A stretch of 48,508 bases of DNA. Source: CALJIC01 sp039805565 (lineage in GTDB: Bacteria > Chloroflexota > Chloroflexia > Chloroflexales > Roseiflexaceae). A program made the translations under genes and the position numbers. The stretch covers positions 1 through 48,508 of the forward strand of contig JBDLTZ010000255.1 in assembly GCA_039805565.1 (NCBI GenBank). Direction: 5' to 3'. This document shows, in pieces, positions 24,973 through 34,442 of this stretch (its first letter is position 1; each line of letters opens with the position of its first letter). The notes beneath the pieces are model-generated. The model did not search any database. It saw only the letters and a program-made list of their open reading frames with translations, and was not told the DNA's origin.

Positions 24973-26340
24973 CTAGAGCGCCTCCACCGACAGCTGCTCG
25001 AAGACCACTCGCCCGCCCTCGCAGAACAGGAACAGCCGGTCGCCCCGGCGCTCGGGAAGGCGGTTGGCCAGGCAGCGGCGCCCGTCAACGCACACGTCGA
25101 TGATGTCGCCGGTCAGCACAACGTCAAGCGTGAGCGGCTGGTCGAGCCCGCCCACCCCTTCGAGCCGCTCCTGGCCGAGCGCGACGGCGCCGGTGTGGCC
25201 GAAGAGCGCCAGGTCGCAGGCCGACTCGTAGCGCCCGGCACCGCGCAGCCCGAGGCCGAAGCGTGCGCTCCCCGGCGCGGGGATCACGCGGCAGCGGATG
25301 CGGCAGTCGAGCGGGAGGCCGTCGAGCGCGGCGACCTCCTGCGTGGCGAGGGCCTCGAGGCGCACCCGCCCGTCCTCGGCGGCGCAGCCAGGTGTGAGGG
25401 CCTCGAGCGTGAGTCCGTGTACGGGACGGCCCTCCGGCGCGAGCTCGGGCGGGAAGCGTGTGTCGAGCGTCCCGTCCGGGCGCTGCACGAGCTCGCGGAA
25501 CACCGCGCTGCCGCCCCACAGCATCGCCCCGTCGTCGCGCCCGTCGCGGCGCGGCCCGGCCCAGCCCACGCCGATCCGGCGCCCCTGGCCGAACGGCGCC
25601 GTCTTCATCACCGCGCAGAACCCCCCGTCGAGCGCGTCGCACGGCGGGCGCAGCCACGGCCCGTTCAAGTCGCGCGCCATGCGGTAGTGTGTCCGCAGCC
25701 TTTGGCCGAACAGGAGGTAGTGCCAGCCATTCCACACGAAGTAGTCCGGGCACTCGGGGATGCAGTGGTAGCCCGGCTCACCCCCAGGCACGAGCAGCGG
25801 TCCGCCGACCTCCCAGCGCCACAGGTCGTCGGACGTCAGGTGCAGCAGGCAGCCGCCGCGCCCGGCGAGCGGGAACTCCGCCAGGCGGCTGGTGACGAGC
25901 ATGTGCCAGCGGCCGTCCTCGCCTGGGAACACGCAGGGGTCGCGCAGCTCCGTGGGCACGTAGCCGGGCGGGGCAGAGAGCAGCGGGTTGGGCGCGGTCT
26001 TCCGGAACGTGATCCCGTCGGCGCTCACGGCGTGGCCGAGGTGCTGCGTCCGGTCGCGGGCGCGGGTGGCGTAGAAGGCGTGGAATGTGCCGGCGTGCCG
26101 CACAACCGAACCGGTGCAGATCGAGCCCTCCCAGTCGTCGGTGATCGGCAGCGCGAGCGGGTGGTGCTCCCAGCGCCGCAGGTCGTGCGTGGTGGCGTGG
26201 GCCCACTGGTGGCCGCCGAGGCCGCCGAGCCCCTGGTGGTGCCCCTCGTCGAGCAGGTAGTAGAGGTGGAACGTCTGGCCGTCGAAGAACGGCATGCAGT
26301 CGCCGAGGAACAGGTCGCCGCCGGGGGTGAAGTACTGCAT
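24973..26340 (-). CDS. GH32-like glycoside hydrolase with beta-sandwich domain
   Basis: 455 residues from the ATG at 26340 (GGAG six bases upstream; a GTG/ATG pair at 26355-26350 could add five residues). N-terminal five-bladed propeller of clan GH-J: GDCMPFF (Asp14 in the nucleophile place), ELRDPCVFP (the RDP motif, Asp134) and PECPDYF (Glu196 as acid/base). QWAHATTHDLRRWEHHPLAL matches the GH32 motif after blade 1. A C-terminal sandwich covers about 330-455. Members act on fructosides, but this branch with G-D-C/V-M/I-P-F in place of N-D-P-N-G is of unclear specificity. No signal peptide, so cytosolic. Confidence 0.8.
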   Translation of the reverse strand: MQYFTPGGDLFLGDCMPFFDGQTFHLYYLLDEGHHQGLGGLGGHQWAHATTHDLRRWEHHPLALPITDDWEGSICTGSVVRHAGTFHAFYATRARDRTQHLGHAVSADGITFRKTAPNPLLSAPPGYVPTELRDPCVFPGEDGRWHMLVTSRLAEFPLAGRGGCLLHLTSDDLWRWEVGGPLLVPGGEPGYHCIPECPDYFVWNGWHYLLFGQRLRTHYRMARDLNGPWLRPPCDALDGGFCAVMKTAPFGQGRRIGVGWAGPRRDGRDDGAMLWGGSAVFRELVQRPDGTLDTRFPPELAPEGRPVHGLTLEALTPGCAAEDGRVRLEALATQEVAALDGLPLDCRIRCRVIPAPGSARFGLGLRGAGRYESACDLALFGHTGAVALGQERLEGVGGLDQPLTLDVVLTGDIIDVCVDGRRCLANRLPERRGDRLFLFCEGGRVVFEQLSVEAL

Positions 26341-26393
26341 GGGTGGCTCCATCACGCGCTCGCGCCGGCGATGCGCGCCTCTCGCGGGCGGAT

Positions 26394-27029
26394 TCAGGCG
26401 ATCTCGGTGCGGAGCTGCTCGAGGAACGCGCGGAGGAACCGCGTGCGGCGCTCAGCCTCGGCGCGCCCGGCGGCCGTCGTCATTGTGGCGGCGAGGCCGA
26501 GCAGCTTGGTGTACAGGTGATCGATCGAGTTCGCGCGGTCGTCGGGCGGGCGGCCGGCCGGGAACGGCTCGGCGGGGTCGTACAGGCGGCGGCCCATCGC
26601 CCCACTCAGCATCAGGCAGCGGGCGAGGCCCACGGCCCCGAGCGCGTCGAGCCGGTCGGCGTCCTGCACCACGCGGGCCTCGGGGGTGCGCGGCGCGACG
26701 CCCGCCGAGAAGCTGTGGGCCTCGATGGCGTGCGCGACGCCGGCGAGGTGGCGCTCGGGGTAGCCGGCGCCGCGCAGGAAGGCAGCGGCCGCCGAGGCTG
26801 CCAGCGCGGAGGCTGTGTGGCGTCGCGGCGAGTCCTTCGGCACCGTGACGCAGTCGTGCAGCCAGGCCGCAGGCAGGACCACCGCCAGGTCGGCGGCCTC
26901 CTCGCGGGCCAGGGAGCGTGCCGCGGCTACGACGCGCCGGATGTGCTCGCGGTCGTGCGCGGCATCGGCGGGGGACTGCGTGTCCAGGAAGGCCGCGAAG
27001 CGCGGCTCCCAGCTGGTGAGTTCGTCCAC
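26394..27029 (-). CDS. HD-domain phosphohydrolase
   Basis: 211 residues with GTG start; AGGAG lies six bases upstream. HD signature: DAAHDREHIRRV (His25), AAWLHDCV (His58-Asp59), AIEAHSFS, and VVQDADRLDALG (Asp of the fourth ligand). This is the YedJ/YpgQ group of metal-dependent hydrolases, some of which cleave nucleotides. It precedes the GH32-like gene by 53 bases on the same strand and may be co-transcribed, but no functional link is evident. Confidence 0.85.
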   Translation of the reverse strand: MDELTSWEPRFAAFLDTQSPADAAHDREHIRRVVAAARSLAREEAADLAVVLPAAWLHDCVTVPKDSPRRHTASALAASAAAAFLRGAGYPERHLAGVAHAIEAHSFSAGVAPRTPEARVVQDADRLDALGAVGLARCLMLSGAMGRRLYDPAEPFPAGRPPDDRANSIDHLYTKLLGLAATMTTAAGRAEAERRTRFLRAFLEQLRTEIA

Positions 27030-27058
27030 GTGCTCCTCTTCTTCGGTGCGTGTCGGTT

Positions 27059-27064
27059 ATTATA
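27059..27064 (-). promoter_or_regulatory. -10 element for the HD hydrolase gene
   Basis: Perfect minus-strand TATAAT, 29 bases before the GTG start. The -35 region (TCAGGT) is weak. Confidence 0.5.
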
Positions 27065-27152
27065 GGGCAGCGGGATGCTCACCTGAGCGCACCGCGAGCT
27101 AATCTGACTTTTTTCCGCTACGATTCCGAGCCGGTGCGCGCGTGCCATGCGA

Positions 27153-27218
27153 CTATCCTGGTGGCCGTACGAAGCTGCTCGTTGACGGACGTACGGCCGG
27201 CCTTCGGCAGGATGATAG
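27153..27218. promoter_or_regulatory. Nested inverted repeat in the divergent intergenic space
   Basis: Inner perfect 9-bp pair GGCCGTACG/CGTACGGCC (27163-27171 and 27190-27198, 18-base loop) inside an outer pair CTATCCTG/CAGGATGATAG (27153-27160 and 27208-27218, one bulge). It lies 43 bases before the amidohydrolase start and would be in its leader RNA. Confidence 0.5.
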
Positions 27219-27260
27219 CTGCCTGAGCTCGTCCCCGCGCGCCCGTACAGGACGGAACCT

Positions 27261-28712
27261 ATGCCCTGGTCTGAGCTGTCCCCGCGGCACGACGCGGGTT
27301 CTCCTGCTGCCCGGCGCAGCCGCGCCGTGATACGCATCGCGCTGCTCACCGCGCTTGGCCAGCTGAGCGCCGCGCTGCTCCTGCTCACCGCGTGCGCCTC
27401 GCCGCCAGCAGCGCCTATCGCGGCGGCCGCCGGCGCTCAGCCCGCCCCTGCTATCCTGCCGGCCGTGGAGCCGACGCTCGCCCCGGAGCGGACTCTGGTG
27501 CCGGAGCCGACGCCCACCCCGGAGCGGACTCTGGTACCGGAGCCGACGGACGCGCCGCCGACGGTATCGCCCCTACCACGCTACGACCTCGTGCTGGTGG
27601 GAGCTACCTTGCTCGACGCCACCGGCGCCCCACCGCTCCCGAACGCGGCCGTCGCGATCCGGGGCAGCCACATCGTCGATATCGGACCCGCGGGCGCGCT
27701 CCGCTACAGCGCCGACACGCCCGTGCGCGATGTCAGCGGCGCGACCCTGCTGCCGGGGTTCATCAACGCCCATGTCCACATCACCGGCCTGACCGACGAC
27801 GACCTGCGGCGCTGGACGCGGGCGGGTATCACGACAGTCCGTGACCTGGCCGGACCTACGGCCGAGCGGGTCGCTGCTCGCGAGCGTATCCGACGGGCAG
27901 ATGACCCCACGCTGCCGCGCCTGCTCGTGGCGGGGCCGATCGTCACCGTGGCCGACGGCTACCCCTTGGCTGTGGGTGACCGCACCCTGCGGGTGGAGGG
28001 GGTTGCCGTGCAAGGAGCAGAGCACGCCCGCACGATTATCAGCGCGCTGGCCGACGCGGGGGTGGACCAGATCAAGATCGCTGTGAGCGGTCGCTCGGAC
28101 GTTGACTGGCAGGAGCTCACGGACGATGAGATCGCGGCGATCACAGGCGCGGCCCACGCCCGGGGGCTGCGGGTGAGCGCGCACGCCGATAGGGCGGCGG
28201 CGCTGGAGCGTGTGGTGCGCGGCGGCATCGATGACGCGGCGCACAGCCCGCGAGACCGCGTGCCTGACGAGGTGTTCGCCATGATGGCGGCGCGCGGTGT
28301 CACGATGACGCCCACGATCGCGGTCTACGAGGCGCTCGCCCGCCACCGGGGCAAAGACGCGGCCTGGCGTCAGCAGACGCAGCCGGTGATGTACGACAAT
28401 CTGCGGCGCTTCGTCGCTGCTGGAGGCATCCTGGCGCTCGGGGATGACTACGGCGGCGTGCCGGACATGCCGGTCGGTATGCCGATGGCGGAGCTGTTGC
28501 ACTGGCAGGCTGCTGGGCTGAGCCCGCAGCAGATTATCGAGGCCAGCACGCGCGGGAGCGCCATCGCGGCCGGCATCGACGCCGAGCTTGGCACGGTCGA
28601 GGTGGGCAAGGTGGCCGATCTGCTGGTGGTGCAGGGCGACCCACTCGCCGACCTGAGCGCGCTGGCGCGGCCGCTGCTGGTCATCCGCGAAGGTAAGATC
28701 GTGACGCCGTAG
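27261..28712 (+). CDS. Exported amidohydrolase lipoprotein (imidazolonepropionase/prolidase-like)
   Basis: 483 residues from the ATG at 27261 (weak AGGACGGA upstream). A GTG at 27327 would give a cleaner signal peptide and lacks a ribosome site; both retain the lipobox LLTAC (Cys45 of the longer form). The linker contains a duplicated PERTLVPEPT block. Enzyme domain from about residue 105: LPGFINAHVHITG gives the HxH metal ligands, DQIKIAVSG the lysine position, RVSAHADRAA and DDAAHSPRD two histidines, and ALGDDYGG the catalytic aspartate. A C-terminal strand segment (LGTVEVGKVADLLVVQGDPL) is typical of the superfamily. It probably hydrolyses peptides or cyclic amides outside the membrane; substrate unknown. 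Confidence 0.82.
   Translation: MPWSELSPRHDAGSPAARRSRAVIRIALLTALGQLSAALLLLTACASPPAAPIAAAAGAQPAPAILPAVEPTLAPERTLVPEPTPTPERTLVPEPTDAPPTVSPLPRYDLVLVGATLLDATGAPPLPNAAVAIRGSHIVDIGPAGALRYSADTPVRDVSGATLLPGFINAHVHITGLTDDDLRRWTRAGITTVRDLAGPTAERVAARERIRRADDPTLPRLLVAGPIVTVADGYPLAVGDRTLRVEGVAVQGAEHARTIISALADAGVDQIKIAVSGRSDVDWQELTDDEIAAITGAAHARGLRVSAHADRAAALERVVRGGIDDAAHSPRDRVPDEVFAMMAARGVTMTPTIAVYEALARHRGKDAAWRQQTQPVMYDNLRRFVAAGGILALGDDYGGVPDMPVGMPMAELLHWQAAGLSPQQIIEASTRGSAIAAGIDAELGTVEVGKVADLLVVQGDPLADLSALARPLLVIREGKIVTP
27481..27551. repeat. 36-bp coding tandem repeat
   Basis: Two nearly identical units (27481-27516 and 27517-27551) encode the twice-repeated PERTLVPEPT linker of the amidohydrolase lipoprotein. 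Confidence 0.75.
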
Positions 28713-28881
28713 GGCAAGATCGGGTGTCGGCGTGCCGCTGCGGTCAGAGGGCGCGCGCTCTGTGAGGGGCACACACACCCTGGATGTGCTGCCGGCCCCC
28801 TCGGCGCCGATGAGCTGCAGCCCCTGGGCGTCGCGCAGCGCCCGACCTGAAGACGGGCGGCGATGCGACGGCGCCCGCTCC

Positions 28882-29607
28882 TCAGGCGGGTTGGTCAGGC
28901 GAGGGCTGCGGCGCGCATGTGCCCCAGACGAGCCCGGCGAGGCGGCGCGAGAGCACGATGCGGTGGTCGGCGCGCCGGACGGCGATCCCGTCGCGCGGGT
29001 CCGGCAGGCGAACCAGCGACGTGCCGGGGAGCAGCCTGCGGGTCCAGAGGAGCTGGAGCGAGCAGGAGTCCTCGCCGGCCTCCTCGTCGATGCGCGTGAT
29101 GACGAAGTGCGCGCCGGCCGGAGCGGTGCTGAGGCGGATATCCTGCTGCGCTGCGGTCTCGTGCCCGGGGATGGGGTTGCCGTGGGGGCAGACGGTGGCG
29201 TGGCCGATGAGCGCGTTCATGTGGGCCTCGAGCAGCGGCGACAGCGCCGGCTCCAGCTGGCTCGCCTCGCGGTGGATGGCGTGCCAGGGGACCTGGAGGA
29301 CATTGTAGAGAAAGCACTCCAGCAGCCGGTGGCGCCGGATGATCTGCGCGGCGAGCGTGGTGCCGTCGGGCGTCAGGTGCAGCGCGCCCGACGCCTCGCG
29401 CGCCACGAGCCCTTTCTGCTCGAGCCGATGGAGGGTGCTAGTGACGGTTGGGGGGCGCACGTGGAGCCAGCGCGCGAGCTGGGCGGCGATCACCGGCTCA
29501 CGCCGCTCGGCGAGGTAGGCGATGATCTCCAGGTACGATCGCTCGACCGGGGTCGGTGCAGCGCCCTCGGCGGCTGGTGTGGGTGTAGGTGCGTGGGAGT
29601 GCGACAA
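28882..29607 (-). CDS. DtxR/MntR-family metal-dependent regulator
   Basis: About 241 residues if translation starts at the TTG at 29607 (AGAGG upstream); the open frame reaches to 29748, so the start is uncertain. N-terminal winged helix: ERSYLEIIAYLAERREPVIA, LARWLHVRPPTVTSTLHRLE (recognition helix) and KGLVAREASGALHLTPDG. Dimerisation and metal domain: AAQIIRRHRLLECFL and VPWHAIHREASQLE, then CPHGNPIPG, the usual MntR/IdeR/DtxR end of domain 2. C-terminal SH3-like FeoA domain with VRLPDPRDGIAVRR. The family represses metal uptake with bound Fe or Mn. No uptake gene is adjacent, so targets must be elsewhere. Confidence 0.88.
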   Translation of the reverse strand: MSHSHAPTPTPAAEGAAPTPVERSYLEIIAYLAERREPVIAAQLARWLHVRPPTVTSTLHRLEQKGLVAREASGALHLTPDGTTLAAQIIRRHRLLECFLYNVLQVPWHAIHREASQLEPALSPLLEAHMNALIGHATVCPHGNPIPGHETAAQQDIRLSTAPAGAHFVITRIDEEAGEDSCSLQLLWTRRLLPGTSLVRLPDPRDGIAVRRADHRIVLSRRLAGLVWGTCAPQPSPDQPA

Positions 29608-29780
29608 GACGCCTCTTTCTTCGCGCGGCTGCGGGCTGGAGGCCCCAGGCACGCGGACTGCTGGCGGCACTGCTCTCAGAGCGAACGCGAACCGCGAGCG
29701 GGGCGACTTGCTGGTTACATACTCAGCATCAGTGAGAGCAGCAGACACCGTGACGCTCGAGAGGATCGAACACCAGCGCT

Positions 29781-29809
29781 AGGGTATCCAGAGAGCACAG
29801 GTTTGTCAA
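29781..29809 (-). promoter_or_regulatory. Promoter of the DtxR-family gene
   Basis: Minus-strand perfect -35 TTGACA (29809-29804), 17-base spacer, weak -10 TACCCT (29786-29781). It predicts a leader of about 165 bases if the TTG start is right, or a short leader if translation begins near 29748. Confidence 0.6.
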
Positions 29810-29862
29810 GGCAACCGAGTGTATCGACTGTCACGCAGCGCGCTGCACGTCTGCCTGGCGAG

Positions 29863-32880
<3,018 letters not shown>

Positions 32881-33186
32881 TTCCTCTCCTCGGCGCTCCG
32901 CCATGCTCCAACGGCGGCCGGGGGTGTCGTCCCCGCCTTTCCGGAGGCCACCTACAGCGAAGCGCAAAGCCAAAGCGCATTGCAGCGCGCTAGCCGGCCG
33001 TGTCCCGGTTCGATCGTCCTGACCGCGGCTTGAAGCACATGCAGTGCCAGAGTCTTGTTGCCATGCTCATGCCGTCCACTCGTGAGATGCAGTGCAGTGC
33101 TGCTGCGATGGTTGTATCCTACCATGCGCGGCGCTCTGCCGCCTTGCCGAACGTCCCAGCCCCGTGTACATGAAGTAGGTGCAGCT

Positions 33187-33217
33187 CGGCCCGGAGGTGC
33201 TCAGCACCCCCGGGCCG
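33187..33217. terminator. Strong hairpin without T run
   Basis: CGGCCCGG pairs with CCGGGCCG and GGTGC with GCACC, one single mismatch between, loop TCA. Could be a factor-dependent terminator or RNA element. Confidence 0.45.
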
Positions 33218-33380
33218 TATCATCACGGGGAAGGAGGCCCCGGATATTGCAGCCCACCTCTCGCACACGGCGTGCCACGCCGCGCGGCCGGCCACGCGCC
33301 GCGGCCGATGACTTTGTCCGGTTGATCCCTGTCAGGGTGCGGCGCGGCTGCCGGCCCGTGCGGGAGTGCCGCTGCGAACG

Positions 33381-33389
33381 TGATACACT
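33381..33389 (+). promoter_or_regulatory. Possible extended -10 for the DUF1080 gene
   Basis: TGATACACT, 80 bases before the ATG. No -35 match at the right distance. Confidence 0.35.
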
Positions 33390-33468
33390 GGTGCGTCTGT
33401 TCCCTGGGCCACTCCCGCGCGCCGCGCGGCGTGGCCAAGGGCGTCTGCTACAGAAGGAGCGACACACA

Positions 33469-34347
33469 ATGCCGTACTCAGACGCGCAGAAGGCAGTGAT
33501 GGGGCGCTGGGACCTCGTGGTTGAGCTGCCCTCCGGCCAGCAGCCGGCGTGGCTCGAGATCCGCTACTCAGGCCACCAGACGCTGGTCGGCCAGTTCGTG
33601 GGATGGCACGGCAGCGCGCGGCCGATCGCGCGGGTGGACGTGGACGACAGCGGGCTGCGTTTCGCCATCCCGCCGCAGTGGGAGCGCGGGACGAGCGACC
33701 TGACGGTGGAGGCGCGGCTGGAGGGCGATCAGCTCCGCGGCTCGATGGTGACGCCCGAGGGCGCGCAGGTCACGTGGACCGGACGCCGCGCCCCCTCGCT
33801 GCGGCGAGCAGCCCCGCCGCAGTGGGGTGCGCCGATCCAGCTCTTCAACGGCGCCGACCTCGCCGGGTGGCATGTGGTGCAGGGCCCCAACCAGTGGCTG
33901 GTCGAGGGCGGCGTGCTGCGCAATGTCAAGACCGGCGGCAATCTGGTGACGGACCAGACCTTCACGGACTTCCAGCTGCACATCGAGGCCCGCTACGCGC
34001 CGGGCGGCAACAGCGGAGTGTACCTGCGCGGGCGCTACGAGGTGCAGGTCCTGGACGACCCGACGGAGGAGCCGTCCTCGGTCCTACAGGGCGCGATCTA
34101 CGGCTTCCTGACACCGAGCGAGATCGTGTCCAATGGGGCGAACGAGTGGAATACGTTTGACATCACGCTCGTGGGGCGGCTGGTTACGATCGCCGTGAAC
34201 GGCAAGACAGTGATCAGCGAGCAGGCCATCCCGGGCATCACTGGCGGTGCGCTAGACAGCGACGAGGGGGCGCCAGGGCCGATCATGCTCCAGGGCGACC
34301 ACACCCCGGTCGAGTACCGCAACATCGTGCTGACGCCGGCCGTCTAG
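33469..34347 (+). CDS. DUF1080 (3-keto-disaccharide hydrolase family) protein
   Basis: 292 residues; GAAGGAG precedes the ATG at 33469. Residues 1-110 are a beta-rich domain (MGRWDLVVELPSG ... VGQFVGWHGSARPIARVDVD) that I do not recognise as a named family. Residues about 120-292 are the DUF1080 jelly-roll: IQLFNGADLAGWHVVQGPNQ, GGVLRNVKTGGNLVT, LHIEARYAPGGNSGVYLRG, YEVQVLDDP and EWNTFDITLVGRLVTIAVNG. The family includes enzymes that hydrolyse 3-keto-disaccharides made by Gfo/Idh dehydrogenases; others only bind glycan. No signal peptide is seen, so it would act inside. It stands 3 kb from the Gfo/Idh operon at 37399. Confidence 0.8.
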   Translation: MPYSDAQKAVMGRWDLVVELPSGQQPAWLEIRYSGHQTLVGQFVGWHGSARPIARVDVDDSGLRFAIPPQWERGTSDLTVEARLEGDQLRGSMVTPEGAQVTWTGRRAPSLRRAAPPQWGAPIQLFNGADLAGWHVVQGPNQWLVEGGVLRNVKTGGNLVTDQTFTDFQLHIEARYAPGGNSGVYLRGRYEVQVLDDPTEEPSSVLQGAIYGFLTPSEIVSNGANEWNTFDITLVGRLVTIAVNGKTVISEQAIPGITGGALDSDEGAPGPIMLQGDHTPVEYRNIVLTPAV

Positions 34348-34361
34348 CGGGCGCTCTGGCG

Positions 34362-34439
34362 CATCACACTGCGGGGCCTTACCGTTTCTCCCTGGCCCAA
34401 CCCGCCGGGGGAGGAAGGGGAGCGCGCCGCAGTGTGATG
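34362..34439. terminator. Inverted repeat between convergent genes
   Basis: Perfect 13-bp arms CATCACACTGCGG (34362-34374) and its complement (34427-34439) enclose 52 bases that hold a smaller CTCCC/GGGAG stem. It fills the space between two converging stop codons and probably ends both transcripts. Confidence 0.6.
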
Positions 34440-34442
34440 GCC

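Larger units (their letters stand above)
32881..33468. other. 588-bp non-coding stretch between kinase and DUF1080 genes
   Basis: No supportable gene. It contains the GC-rich hairpin at 33187-33217 and an extended -10 at 33381-33389 for the downstream gene. Frames crossing it (for example 33055 onwards) lack a ribosome binding site. Confidence 0.6.

Noticed and set aside
24952..26520. 522-residue frame opposite the GH32-like gene
   Set aside because: Antisense shadow across two genes on the other strand; composition not protein-like.
29608..29748. Leader peptide with attenuation before the DtxR-family gene
   Set aside because: A four-codon ATG frame exists, but without a ribosome site or alternative stems.
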